The notes below the pieces were generated by a model. The model was not told the origin of the DNA and made no database searches. It saw only the letters and a list, made by a program, of their open reading frames with translations. Below, piece by piece: positions 1-8,526 of a stretch of 64,000 bases of DNA; within the stretch, counting starts at the first letter, position 1; each line of letters starts with the position of its first letter. A program made the translations under genes and the position numbers. The stretch spans positions 5,872 to 69,871 of the forward strand of contig NZ_LSLK01000091.1 in the NCBI RefSeq assembly GCF_002257705.1. The letters run 5' to 3'. Origin of the DNA: Sporomusa silvacetica DSM 10669. Lineage in GTDB: Bacteria; Bacillota; Negativicutes; Sporomusales; Sporomusaceae.

Positions 1-1
1 A

Positions 2-1144
2 GAGCATATTCCTGGTGAAGCGCAGCTAGATTTCGGGTCTGCCGATTTTTATGAAAATGGCACAATATATAGCGGTAAATATTTGAATTTATCATTTCCT
101 TACAGTAATCAAGGATACACTCAGTTGTTCAAAGGCGAGAATCAAGAATGTCTTTTTGAAGGTATGAAGACAATTTTCGAACACATCGGCGGCGTCCCAA
201 CCCGAATATGGTTTGACAATACCAGTACTATCGTGACCAAAGTCATGAAAAACGGCGAACGTAACCTGACAAGTGATTTCATACGCTTTATGGAGCACTA
301 TCGGTTTGAAGCAGCCTTTTGCAATGTCAACGCTGGGCATGAAAAAGGAAACGTTGAAGGAAAAGTCGGATACCATCGAAGAAATATGTTGGTACCTATC
401 CCCCGATTCCAGGAACTTAAGGAGTTCAACAAAAATTTACTCAAGCAGTGTGAACAAGACGCGGCAAGAGACCATTACCGAAAAGAAGGAACCATTAAAG
501 ACCTTCACCAACAAGATAGACAAGCTCTGCTAGAGCTACCATCCGCAGCGTTTGAGGCTTGCCGCTATATAACCGTTAGAACCAATGGATATGGACGATT
601 ACTGCTAAATAACGGTCTGCACGAGTATTCTGTTTCTCCCAAATATGCAAATTGTCAAGTTCTCGTCAAGGTAACCGCCTTTGATGTCACCGCATTGGAT
701 GAAAGCCATCGCGAAATTGTGAGACATGACCGATTGTACGGCGATCATAAGCAGCAAAGCATGCAGTGGCTACCATACTTAACGCAGCTCTCGCGCTTCC
801 CCGCAGCACTAAAATATACGGGTATATATCAGATGTTACCGGAGCCCGTCCAGCACTATCTGAACAAATGCAGCAAAAGTGACAAAGGAAAAGTACTTGC
901 AGCTATTGCATCATTAACAACAGCAAGCGGCTTTGCAAAGGCCGTGGAAACAGTCAGTACTGCACTCTCCTATGAAGCAACAGACGTGGACAGCTTGGTC
1001 AATCTGCACAACCGGTTACATAGCAAAGTACTACAATTAGAGCCTGTCAAACTTCCGGCCTATTTACCTCAACTAGATAAATACATACCGAATTTAGCGG
1101 CTTATGATAAGGGCCTCATGAGAGCCGGTGAACGAGAATGTTGA
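2..1144 (+). CDS. istA: IS21-family transposase IstA (5' end outside window)
   Basis: DDE-type integrase subunit of an IS21-family insertion sequence. The reading frame is open from base 2, so the helix-turn-helix N-terminus lies outside the window; this is a window cut, not a truncation. The retained core shows the catalytic acidic residues in their usual contexts: AQLDFG near the start, WFDN, and NVEGKVGYHRRN. The stop overlaps the istB start by 7 nt, the translational coupling typical of istAB. The gene appears intact over the visible part. Confidence 0.93.
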   Translation, partial: EHIPGEAQLDFGSADFYENGTIYSGKYLNLSFPYSNQGYTQLFKGENQECLFEGMKTIFEHIGGVPTRIWFDNTSTIVTKVMKNGERNLTSDFIRFMEHYRFEAAFCNVNAGHEKGNVEGKVGYHRRNMLVPIPRFQELKEFNKNLLKQCEQDAARDHYRKEGTIKDLHQQDRQALLELPSAAFEACRYITVRTNGYGRLLLNNGLHEYSVSPKYANCQVLVKVTAFDVTALDESHREIVRHDRLYGDHKQQSMQWLPYLTQLSRFPAALKYTGIYQMLPEPVQHYLNKCSKSDKGKVLAAIASLTTASGFAKAVETVSTALSYEATDVDSLVNLHNRLHSKVLQLEPVKLPAYLPQLDKYIPNLAAYDKGLMRAGEREC

Positions 1145-1863
1145 CTGTAGCCATTGCCAAGTGCAGCAAGGAATTACGCTTAAGCCGCAATATTGCCGAT
1201 ATGTCAACACGTATACAAGCTGAGAGTCATCAAGAATATCTGCTGAAATTGCTACAGTCGGAGCTTCAGCACCGTGACGCAGCAAGAAAAGAAAAGCTGC
1301 TAAAAAATGCTGGGTTTTATGCCGTAAAAACATTTGAAACCTTCCGGTTTGACGAAGTGACACTCCCCAGTGCCATAGATGCGCAGTACTTGAAGAGCTT
1401 AGAATTTATGGAGAGCAAAACTAATCTGGTAATGTACGGTAATGTCGGAACCGGTAAAACGCACCTATCAATTGCTCTTGGCGTAGAAGCATGTAAGAAG
1501 GGGCTGGATGTCAAGTTTTTTAGGACTTCCACCTTAGTTAACAGGCTGGCAGAAGCAAAGAAACGTGGAGCATTGTCGGCCTTCGTCAAACAGCTGAATA
1601 AATCTGATTTACTGATTTGCGATGAGTGGGGCTATGTACCACTTGATCGGACAGGTGCACAATTATTATTTGAGGTTATTTCAGAATGCTATGAGAAGAA
1701 GTCCGTCATCATCAATACGAACATCGAGTTTTCCAGATGGGTCAATGTCTTTTATGATGAGCAGATGACAGGGGCAATGATAGATAGAATTCTTCACCAT
1801 TGCCATCTGCTAATGTTTCCAGGACAAAGCAATCGGATGAGAGAATCATCACTTAGCCAGTGA
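1138..1863 (+). CDS. istB: IS21-family helper ATPase IstB
   Basis: AAA+ ATPase that helps the IstA transposase select and capture target DNA. The 241-residue protein carries a Walker A motif (GNVGTGKTH) and a Walker B motif (LLICDEWG), and has the usual length of the family. It starts inside the last codons of istA, so the two are translated as a coupled pair. The frame is intact, so the element may still be mobile if its left end is complete outside the window. Confidence 0.93.
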   Translation: MLTVAIAKCSKELRLSRNIADMSTRIQAESHQEYLLKLLQSELQHRDAARKEKLLKNAGFYAVKTFETFRFDEVTLPSAIDAQYLKSLEFMESKTNLVMYGNVGTGKTHLSIALGVEACKKGLDVKFFRTSTLVNRLAEAKKRGALSAFVKQLNKSDLLICDEWGYVPLDRTGAQLLFEVISECYEKKSVIINTNIEFSRWVNVFYDEQMTGAMIDRILHHCHLLMFPGQSNRMRESSLSQ

Positions 1864-1934
1864 GTAGACACAAAAAAATTCCCCACCGGTGCCTGGGGAA
1901 AATATTTTACAATAGTGGGGAATTTTCTCTTGCA
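1864..1934 (+). mobile_element. Right end of the IS21-family element
   Basis: After istB there is a TTCCCCA...TGGGGAA hairpin followed by AT-rich sequence, then a second copy of the GGGGAA(A/T) motif. Read from the minus strand the sequence TGCAAGAGAAAATTCCCCAC begins with TG, as IS21 terminal repeats do, and the paired GGGGAA motifs fit the multiple terminal repeats of this family. The exact boundary at about 1934 is inferred, because the left end is not visible. Confidence 0.55.
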
Positions 1935-2056
1935 AAAAACATACCGCAATAAAACATATAAAAAACATGAGACCAGGTGACCAGATCTTTATTTATCACA
2001 CTGGCAAGGAAAGAAGTAATTCTCTGCATTAACTTGCATAAAAAAGACCCGAAGGC

Positions 2057-2170
2057 TCAATTTTTTTTGCGTTCTTGTCGATAGATAACCGTATAACCGA
2101 CTATTGTTGCGCCTGTAAATAACACCAAGATCCCAATTGTTAAATAGTACAGCATCTTTAACACTTCCAT
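2057..2170 (-). CDS. Tiny single-pass membrane protein downstream of the HD-GYP gene
   Basis: A 37-codon frame begins 21 nt after the HD-GYP stop. It encodes one hydrophobic helix (LYYLTIGILVLFTG and ATIVGYTVIY) followed by a basic tail RQERKKN, the pattern of a small inner-membrane peptide with a cytoplasmic C-terminus. A start at Met6 is also possible. The ribosome-binding site is weak. The stop is followed by a GAGCC-TTC-GGGTC hairpin and a T-run. No family is recognised. It would share the c-di-GMP-riboswitch transcript with its neighbours. Confidence 0.5.
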   Translation of the reverse strand: MEVLKMLYYLTIGILVLFTGATIVGYTVIYRQERKKN

Positions 2171-2191
2171 TCAAGGCATTAATAATATTTA

Positions 2192-3244
2192 TCAACCAAC
2201 CCCTGTAATGCATAATTTTTCTTTTTGCAGATCCAAAAGTTTGCCATTTCGTGTACAGACAACTGGCTTGGTAAAACATCTGTCTCTGGCATAAAAGGCA
2301 ATAATTTTTGCTTTTTTTCCATTGCTTAAGATCACACTGCTCCCGATAAGATAATCCCGCATATTATCCATGAAGGTCAAACAGGAAACAGGCTCCAGCT
2401 TTTCAAACAAGTCATCTGCCAATATGTCAAGCGCCTCAAACGGCGTCATTTTACGACGGTATACCCGATCGGATGTTATCGCATCGTAGACATCAGCAAT
2501 GGAAATAATTTTTGCCTCAGCACAAATTTCATCGCCGATAAGTCCAAGGGGATATCCGCTACCATCCAGCCGTTCATGGTGCTGCCAAATTCCGAGTTTA
2601 ATATTCTCAGGAATCCGAGCATCTTTAAGCACTTGATAGCCGTCCTGAGGATGCTTTTTAATGGCGGCAAATTCTTCATCAGATAAACGTCCTGGTTTAT
2701 TTAGTATGGACAAAGGAACAACCAGTTTGCCGATATCATGGAGCAGGCCGGTTAAAATTAGTTTTTTCAACTCAGTACCTTTGTAGTTGCACCATTTACC
2801 CAAAATTCCGGTAATTATAGCAACATTTAAGGAGTGATTAAATGTATTCTCACTATAACACCGTATATCATGCAAATGCTCCAAAACTCCAATTGTTTCT
2901 GCTAAAAGGATAATCTTTTGATCGACGAGTTCCTGCATTTCGGCAATTGGAACCTCTCCAAATTTCTTAACATGTCTAAATGCATGAACAATTTTATCAA
3001 TCGTTTCATTATAGCCCTTTGTAAACTCAGTCTTGGTCATATGAACAGCAATTACTTTCTCCTGCATTTTATCAGTGGTATCATCAATATTAATAGATGG
3101 CAACCCCCAATTTTTAAGGCTGTCTATTTGCGATTGATTGATAACAGCTCCCTGGGTCAATAGTTTTATAAACCCATCCCCAGCTATCACATCCCCACCG
3201 ATGCACATACCAGGAACTAAATCTTGTGTAAAAATTAAATTCAT
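2192..3244 (-). CDS. HD-GYP domain c-di-GMP phosphodiesterase
   Basis: Predicted phosphodiesterase that hydrolyses the second messenger cyclic di-GMP. Of 350 residues, the C-terminal part is a metal-dependent HD domain with HDIGK near residue 169, HH at 222-223 and the diagnostic GSGYP at 228-232. The first ~110 residues form an N-terminal domain of the kind often attached to HD-GYP modules; no receiver or PAS domain is seen. The start at 3244 has an AGGAGGT ribosome-binding site. A c-di-GMP-I riboswitch with its own terminator lies about 650 nt upstream on the same strand, so the gene probably takes part in feedback control of c-di-GMP. Confidence 0.9.
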   Translation of the reverse strand: MNLIFTQDLVPGMCIGGDVIAGDGFIKLLTQGAVINQSQIDSLKNWGLPSINIDDTTDKMQEKVIAVHMTKTEFTKGYNETIDKIVHAFRHVKKFGEVPIAEMQELVDQKIILLAETIGVLEHLHDIRCYSENTFNHSLNVAIITGILGKWCNYKGTELKKLILTGLLHDIGKLVVPLSILNKPGRLSDEEFAAIKKHPQDGYQVLKDARIPENIKLGIWQHHERLDGSGYPLGLIGDEICAEAKIISIADVYDAITSDRVYRRKMTPFEALDILADDLFEKLEPVSCLTFMDNMRDYLIGSSVILSNGKKAKIIAFYARDRCFTKPVVCTRNGKLLDLQKEKLCITGVG

Positions 3245-3340
3245 GCGCAGACCTACCTCCTAGTAGAACATAGAATATTAACAATCAATATAGATAATTA
3301 TTTAAGATCAGAGTTAGCTGGTCTCTGTTTCTAGCAAAGG

Positions 3341-3496
3341 CTATTTTTTCCTCCAAGTTCGTATTTCGACATAGTCTGCTGAATTTTGGAATATACTTTT
3401 TTGGGGATAAGCCTTCGAATAAAAATATGATAATATCAGACAAAATACAACCAATCCTAATAAAATGATATATAGATTTTCCATTAATATATTCAT
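3341..3496 (-). CDS. Small membrane protein between the riboswitch and the HD-GYP gene
   Basis: A 51-residue protein starting MNILMENLYI, with an AAGGAGG ribosome-binding site 5 nt before the ATG, which decides this start over two upstream ATGs. Residues 7-25 are strongly hydrophobic (LYIILLGLVVFCLILSYFY) and are followed by a polar, basic tail. No family is recognised. It is the first frame after the c-di-GMP riboswitch terminator and precedes the HD-GYP gene by about 100 nt, so co-expression is likely. A small membrane-anchored regulator or partner is possible, but this is speculation. Confidence 0.6.
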   Translation of the reverse strand: MNILMENLYIILLGLVVFCLILSYFYSKAYPQKSIFQNSADYVEIRTWRKK

Positions 3497-3523
3497 GCAT
3501 TCCTCCTTGTAATTAGTAGTCAC

Positions 3524-3837
3524 GAGAAACCTGTGACGTTAATAGAGCATATTTTTCTACCAAAAGGTTTTACCTGATTCTGCTGACCACCAACTACTCA
3601 TCTTTCGAACCGTTGTTCCATATATATTCTGTTGGGCAAATAGGGGGGTTTGTTTGAATAGAAATGATTAGTTTACGATTCTGTGCCCAAAATATGAATA
3701 GTCTTTGCTAAATTTGTTGATTTTTAAGGCCTTCTGCTGTAGGGCTACTATTTTTTATTAATCAAAATCTTCTATGGCAATTTGGCAAGTTAGTATCCAA
3801 CATTTCCAAATTAGTTAATTAGACAATACTCATTTTG
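3524..3837. other. Untranslated leader between the riboswitch terminator and the small membrane gene
   Basis: About 310 bases without a convincing frame on either strand. They form the leader between the riboswitch terminator and the ribosome-binding site of the 51-residue membrane protein. I see no further riboswitch or strong hairpin. Confidence 0.4.
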
Positions 3838-3876
3838 GAAAAATAAATGGCACCAATCTATAAACAGATTGATGCC
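3838..3876 (-). terminator. Expression-platform terminator of the c-di-GMP riboswitch
   Basis: On the minus strand GGCATCAATCT-GTTTAT-AGATTGGTGCC forms an 11-bp stem followed by a T-rich tract (ATTTATTTTT). It begins about 17 nt after the riboswitch 3' end, the usual position for a transcription-control platform. Confidence 0.85.
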
Positions 3877-3892
3877 AACATGTACAATTCTT

Positions 3893-3985
3893 TACGAATC
3901 GGCAACCTGGCAGTCATAGACCAATCTGTCCTTAGACCCATAGCTTTGCGTCCTCATCTTTCGATAAGTTTGCCTAGAAAATTAT
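3893..3985 (-). promoter_or_regulatory. c-di-GMP-I (GEMM) riboswitch upstream of the HD-GYP gene
   Basis: The minus strand shows the GEMM-I core in order: AGGCAAACTTATCGAAAGAT, GAGGACGCAAAGCTATGGGT, CTAAGG, then CTATGACTGCCAGGTTGCCG. These match the conserved GGCAAAC / CGAAAG / GACGCAAAGC..GGGTCTAA / TGCC(A/G)GG pattern of the class I c-di-GMP aptamer. A promoter lies just upstream and a terminator just downstream. By family knowledge it senses c-di-GMP; whether it is an on or off switch cannot be read from the sequence. Confidence 0.92.
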
Positions 3986-4020
3986 GTATGATTATGCATA
4001 TTAAACGAATTTCAGTTGCA

Positions 4021-4049
4021 ATCTTACATCAAGATAAACTAATAGTCAA
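4021..4049 (-). promoter_or_regulatory. Promoter of the riboswitch/HD-GYP transcript
   Basis: On the minus strand TTGACT, exactly 17 nt, then TAAGAT, a good sigma-A type promoter placed about 30 nt upstream of the first conserved base of the c-di-GMP riboswitch. Confidence 0.75.
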
Positions 4050-4282
4050 TGTAATAATTAGGACTAAAATCTCTTTTAAAAGCACTTTTTAGCCCTCAAA
4101 CAATGCTAATTTTTTGTTTTTCTACAAAATAGCAATATATATAACATAAACTTATCACAAGCGCCAATAAATGTCAATTATCTAATTAGATAATTGCTCT
4201 CTGTATAAAGCTATTTCGCATATGCCTTTCATTTTTAGCAATAATTTGCAGGATGTCGCAAATACGCTGTTTATCAAAGGAT

Positions 4283-4323
4283 CTGTCATGGGGACACCTG
4301 TCAGACCTGTCATGGGGACAGGT
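4283..4323. repeat. Duplicated CTGTCATGGGGACA motif with hairpin
   Basis: CTGTCATGGGGACA occurs twice, at 4283-4296 and 4307-4320. The second copy sits in a perfect 8-bp hairpin, GACCTGTC-ATGGG-GACAGGTC. The remaining 4050-4565 stretch holds no gene that I can support; it separates the glp operon end from the c-di-GMP module. Confidence 0.5.
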
Positions 4324-4439
4324 CCTTTGACACACTATTGGTAATATATTGCTTCCTCGTAGTGTCTGCCGCTCTTTTATCTCAGTTTAGTAAATAATTT
4401 GCAAATAAGTCAATTTATTTATAACACGACCAATATTTT

Positions 4440-4470
4440 GAAAGAATGAGAGCCTGAAGGCTCATATAGT
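4440..4470 (-). terminator. Weak terminator after glpP
   Basis: Minus strand GAGCC-TTCA-GGCTC followed by TCATTCTTTC, about 100 nt after the glpP stop. The stem is only 5 bp, so this is tentative. Confidence 0.35.
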
Positions 4471-4565
4471 TGCGTTACTTCTTGGCAATCACCAAGCTTA
4501 CGCTGACGAAAAAGCTTAATTGTCGGATAGCCCTTTCCTAAACAAACCACGTAATTGCTAGGTTT

Positions 4566-5180
4566 CTATATTGTCGAAAGGGGTTTTGTTGTCAAATTTG
4601 CAACCGAAAAATTCCATAAACTTGTAGTACTTGTATCGGCACCTACTGCGCCTGCCTTGAGTATTTGTTTAATATCCTGAGTGCTTTTGATTAAACCGGC
4701 GGCAATTATTGGTTGCTGAAAATGCTTTCTGATTTGTTCATATACCTTCAACACCGCTACCCCTGGCATAATTTCTATAAAGTCTGGTTTAGACTGACGC
4801 AAAGCATTAATTCCACTGATTACCGATGGCGTATCATGAGCAAAAATTCGTTGAGCTGTCACAAGACCTTCTTTATGACCTGTCGCTACTAGTTGACCAT
4901 TAGGAGTAACAATGCCATCTACGTCGGCTTTCTCTTTTAGATACTTGATGGCAACCTTATCTCTAGCCATGCCGCCAATCATATCAACATGAACCAATAC
5001 TATTTTCTTATGTTTACGCAATTGCTGACTTATTTCAACAATATTGAAAATATCGCCTGATGAAATCATTACTATTCGGACATTACTATTGATTACAGTA
5101 GGAAGCATTTCCGGTTTTTGCAGTGAAGCAACAATCGGGCATATTTGTAGTGCAGCCAAAACTTTATCTTGAGGAAGCAT
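4566..5180 (-). CDS. glpP: Glycerol-3-phosphate-responsive antiterminator
   Basis: RNA-binding antiterminator of the GlpP family, which binds glycerol-3-phosphate and lets RNA polymerase pass leader terminators of glp genes. The 204 residues show a TIM-barrel-like fold with family segments such as LVHVDMIGGMARDK, DGIVTPNGQL, FIEIMPGV and IIAAGLI. The start at 5180 has an AAAGGAAGAG ribosome-binding site. It is the last gene of the glycerol run, so it probably controls that run: a 23-bp leader hairpin with a T-tract lies upstream of glpA. It is not an enzyme of glycerol catabolism itself. Confidence 0.9.
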   Translation of the reverse strand: MLPQDKVLAALQICPIVASLQKPEMLPTVINSNVRIVMISSGDIFNIVEISQQLRKHKKIVLVHVDMIGGMARDKVAIKYLKEKADVDGIVTPNGQLVATGHKEGLVTAQRIFAHDTPSVISGINALRQSKPDFIEIMPGVAVLKVYEQIRKHFQQPIIAAGLIKSTQDIKQILKAGAVGADTSTTSLWNFSVANLTTKPLSTI

Positions 5181-5270
5181 ATCATCTCTTCCTTTCTCAA
5201 ATTCAATCGCTTACTATGTCTTAATTCCGGGATACTAATTAATACTCCTTTAAATTAAGAGAAAAGAATG

Positions 5271-6092
5271 TTAGCAACTCAAAATATACTTTTCAATTAT
5301 GTCTGCTACACCATCATCATCATTAGTGCCTGTTACCAAACGGGCGGCACTTTTTACCGTTAACGGGGCATTGCCTACAGCTACCCCAAAACCAGCGTAA
5401 CTAAGCATCGGAATATCATTATGGCCATTACCCACAGCCATAATCTCCCGCTGGTCAATATGCAGCCTGTCTGCAATAAACTTCAGGGCAATTCCTTTAT
5501 TTACTGCAGGATTGGTAATCTCCAGATAGTTAGGTTTGGACTCAGCTATTGACAGAGTGTTTTTCCCTAACCGGCTTTGAAATACTTCTAGCATCTGCCG
5601 AATTTTTGTTGGTTCCGCAATAGCCAGCATTTTCGTCGGCGCTCCCCGCATAGTATACAACTGTTCTCCCACCGGAATCGGCTTAGCTCCTGTAATTTCG
5701 GCATATAGTTTCGCCTGTTTATTCAGTTCCCGCACATACAATTCATCGTTTATATAACTTTGGATATACCACTGCCGCTGTTGGCACAATTGCAAAACCT
5801 GTGTAGCTGCTTGCGGATTAATTGGCGAATGAAAAAGCACCTTACCTGACGGGTAGTCGTTAATCATAGCCCCATTGTAAGTAATTAACGGCATTTTGAG
5901 TTCAAGCTTGCGGGCAAAAAGAATAGTCGAACAATACATTCGTCCGGTAGCCAAAGTTACTTTTATCCCTTGATTCATTGCTTGCCGAATAGCTTGCTGC
6001 GTCCGCTGCGATATTGATATATTATTATTCAGCAAAGTGTCATCAAGATCAAAAACCATCAGTTTGATGCCCGCCTTTTTAAGCGCCTGCAT
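5271..6092 (-). CDS. Cof-type HAD-IIB phosphatase
   Basis: Haloacid-dehalogenase hydrolase, probably acting on a sugar phosphate or a related metabolite. The nucleophile motif MVFDLDDTLL lies at about residues 13-22, motif II at VTLATGRMY, and motif IV is GNGHNDIPML. Length (273 aa) is normal for the Cof/YidA group. It sits between glpC and glpP on the same strand, behind an intergenic hairpin. A role in removing phosphorylated glycerol-pathway intermediates (glycerol-P, DHAP side products) is suggested only by position. Confidence 0.85.
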   Translation of the reverse strand: MQALKKAGIKLMVFDLDDTLLNNNISISQRTQQAIRQAMNQGIKVTLATGRMYCSTILFARKLELKMPLITYNGAMINDYPSGKVLFHSPINPQAATQVLQLCQQRQWYIQSYINDELYVRELNKQAKLYAEITGAKPIPVGEQLYTMRGAPTKMLAIAEPTKIRQMLEVFQSRLGKNTLSIAESKPNYLEITNPAVNKGIALKFIADRLHIDQREIMAVGNGHNDIPMLSYAGFGVAVGNAPLTVKSAARLVTGTNDDDGVADIIEKYILSC

Positions 6093-6119
6093 AGTACCTC
6101 CTTATCCACATATGGCGCC

Positions 6120-6151
6120 AAATCAGGCGGAGAGTTTACTCCGCCTGATTT
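6120..6151 (-). terminator. Intra-operon hairpin between glpC and the HAD gene
   Basis: A 13-bp perfect stem, AAATCAGGCGGAG-AGTTTA-CTCCGCCTGATTT. The T-run is short, so it may lower rather than end transcription into the HAD/glpP part of the run. Confidence 0.55.
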
Positions 6152-6164
6152 GCTATGTTTCAGC

Positions 6165-7355
6165 TTAGCTGCAAAAAATTTGAGCAAATACCTCTACTGG
6201 ATGTAAAGCCTTATACTTAGTGCCATGCTGAATCTGCAAGCGGCAGGTAGCGCACTCGGTAATAACCATATCCGGCTTGCATTCATTGATGCCATCAAAC
6301 AGAGCCTGACCTATTTTCATTGAGATATCATATTTTTCTTTTTTAAAGCCGTAAGTACCCGACATTCCGCAGCACCCATTATCCACATCGATAATCTCCA
6401 GACAGGGATTACTTTTCAATAATTTCACCCATGGTTTTCCAATACCTTGGGCTTTAAGATGACAAGGCGCATGATAAGCTAACTTTCGAAAAACAGTGGG
6501 TTGTCTTTGTTCCATTCTGTCCTGCGAAGCTACCAAAAGTTCACCCAAATCGTACGTACTGGCTGCTACCATCTGAGCCAATTTAGCCAGCTGCTCATCC
6601 TCGCTAAAAAGGCCAGCATACCGGGATTTAAGTGTATGACCGCAGCTCGTACAAGCCGTAACTATCTTCCAGCCCTTCATCACAGCATCCTTCATCGCCA
6701 AAATGTTGTTGCGGGCATCAGCTAATGCCTCCTCTTTGTCGCTAGCGGCAGGAAGACCACAACAGCCTGTTTGCGCAATTTCCACAGCGTAACCGGCCTT
6801 TTCCAAAACTTTTACCGCAGCTGCTCCTATGTCTGAATCATTATACTTAATGAAACAACCAGGAAATAGAAGTATTTGCTCCTTTTCCCCTTTCTGCCGA
6901 CTGCTTCCGTCTGTACCAAGCAGTGGTTTTGCCGTATAGGCCGGCAAATTCCGTTTAGCAGTAATACCTCCCAGCGGCATAAATGGACTGGCCGCTTTGA
7001 GAGCACAATTACTCACCGGAGTCACAATTGTGCTCATTTTACCCAGCAATGCGGGACGGGCAAAGAAGTAGTCGCGAATTTTTTCCACGCCCGTTTTTTT
7101 TCGCTGCGCCTTGGCTTCGGCAATGTACTCAGACACATTAACCTGATTAGGGCATATCAAGTCGCATTGTCCACACCCCAGACAATAATCCACCCAATCT
7201 AAGCTACAATCCAGGCCTTCACGCCGAAAACGTTCAATATCTGAGCCCAACTTTTTAGGTCCTGGATAATCAGGGCATACCTTCAACAAGGGACATACGG
7301 TATTGCAGTAGGAACATTTTAAACAATAATCAATAGTTAGCTTTTCTTTCTCCAT
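6165..7355 (-). CDS. glpC: Anaerobic glycerol-3-phosphate dehydrogenase, Fe-S subunit C
   Basis: Iron-sulfur subunit that passes electrons from the GlpAB dehydrogenase to the membrane quinone pool. The N-terminus has two [4Fe-4S] motifs (CLKCSYCNTVC and CLGCGQCDLIC). The rest holds two CCG domains: CCGLPAAS near residue 200 and CCGMSGTYG near 325, with upstream Cys-rich partners. Length 396 aa is usual. It starts one base after the glpB stop region, consistent with a single mRNA. Confidence 0.92.
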   Translation of the reverse strand: MEKEKLTIDYCLKCSYCNTVCPLLKVCPDYPGPKKLGSDIERFRREGLDCSLDWVDYCLGCGQCDLICPNQVNVSEYIAEAKAQRKKTGVEKIRDYFFARPALLGKMSTIVTPVSNCALKAASPFMPLGGITAKRNLPAYTAKPLLGTDGSSRQKGEKEQILLFPGCFIKYNDSDIGAAAVKVLEKAGYAVEIAQTGCCGLPAASDKEEALADARNNILAMKDAVMKGWKIVTACTSCGHTLKSRYAGLFSEDEQLAKLAQMVAASTYDLGELLVASQDRMEQRQPTVFRKLAYHAPCHLKAQGIGKPWVKLLKSNPCLEIIDVDNGCCGMSGTYGFKKEKYDISMKIGQALFDGINECKPDMVITECATCRLQIQHGTKYKALHPVEVFAQIFCS

Positions 7356-7356
7356 A

Positions 7357-8472
7357 CTACCTTGTCACCCCCGCTGCCAGCATTCCCGCCCGGTAACCTG
7401 TTACTATCGCCATAGCATTACCACTTTTACACTCATAAGTCTCTAGAATATTGCCGGCACCATATACATTCGTTGCAACAGGAAAGTTGTTTTTATTTAC
7501 TAATTGCATCTGTTCGTTAACCCTGGCATCTTCCTGCAGAAATGTTTCGTTATCTTTACCTGCTATAGTAATAGCAATACTATTTTTATTGATTCTACCT
7601 GTAGCCACAATAATGCTCTGGGCTTTAATTACACGTTTCCTGCCAGGAGTATCTATGATTACCGCTGTACAAAGTCCGTCCTCCAACCGTAAGGCTTGCA
7701 CTGGATAACCTGGATTACTATCTACACCAGCTTGGGTTAAATATCTCTGTAAACATTGGAAAACCCTCAGCCCTACCATTGATGGCGGTACTGTAACAAG
7801 CTCACCCACAGAACATCCTACCTGCTTTATGAACTCAGCGAATTCCTTTTCCTTCATTTTCGATCCGAAAATGGCTGGCAATAACAGCAAATCGTTATCC
7901 CCCACCAATGGTTGAACAAGCTCAGCCAGTTGCTTCTGATTCTGCTTGCCTTCCAGATAGTTAGCTAGATCCAGGCTGGTAAAGGAATGACCTTGCAAAC
8001 CGGGTATTTCGATATTGGCTGCGCTATATTTTACCTGCAAACCTCGCCTTTTGACAGATGCAGAGAGCAATTCAGCTGTTAACTGTGCACTGAAGCCGCT
8101 CAAACCATGAATCCCCGCTACTATTACTTTGCTGCCGTTGACCGGCCTGCCAGCCCAGATGGAGGAGGGGGCTAGCAGTACCTCCTGAAAGCCCCCCATT
8201 ATATTGGGAATTAACGTACGCTCGTTAAAAGCACCTTTATATTCGCAGCCGGCTGCCGCTGTCATGGCGCTAAAGAAATCTATGGCTTCTTCCAGATAAG
8301 GCTGTTCACTGCTCATACCCTGAATACTTACCGTTCCTCCGCCCAGAGCAAAGGTACCCGGCCCGCTGGTTACTAATGTTACCTGGGCGCCGTTTTTTGC
8401 CGCCGCTAACGCGGCAGTAATTCCGGCCAAGCCGCCGCCAATAACTAAAACATTCTTTCGGGTATTATCCAT
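7357..8472 (-). CDS. glpB: Anaerobic glycerol-3-phosphate dehydrogenase subunit B
   Basis: Flavoprotein subunit of the anaerobic GlpABC complex. The N-terminal dinucleotide fold is clear (VIGGGLAGITAALAAAKNGA at residues 11-30), and the C-terminal ATGRI and YGAGNILETYE segments match flavoprotein subunits. Length is 371 aa. The ribosome-binding site AGGTGAT precedes the ATG. It lies directly between glpF and glpC, an unusual order compared with the E. coli glpABC run because glpA is separated by three genes. Confidence 0.88.
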   Translation of the reverse strand: MDNTRKNVLVIGGGLAGITAALAAAKNGAQVTLVTSGPGTFALGGGTVSIQGMSSEQPYLEEAIDFFSAMTAAAGCEYKGAFNERTLIPNIMGGFQEVLLAPSSIWAGRPVNGSKVIVAGIHGLSGFSAQLTAELLSASVKRRGLQVKYSAANIEIPGLQGHSFTSLDLANYLEGKQNQKQLAELVQPLVGDNDLLLLPAIFGSKMKEKEFAEFIKQVGCSVGELVTVPPSMVGLRVFQCLQRYLTQAGVDSNPGYPVQALRLEDGLCTAVIIDTPGRKRVIKAQSIIVATGRINKNSIAITIAGKDNETFLQEDARVNEQMQLVNKNNFPVATNVYGAGNILETYECKSGNAMAIVTGYRAGMLAAGVTR

Positions 8473-8526
8473 TTTTTATCACCTAACCCACCAAGGTTTC
8501 AATCCATCCACCATTGGTAAACATCA

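Noticed and set aside
3893..4092. An 81-codon plus-strand frame over the riboswitch
   Set aside because: It is antisense to a clear GEMM-I aptamer and promoter and has no ribosome-binding site.
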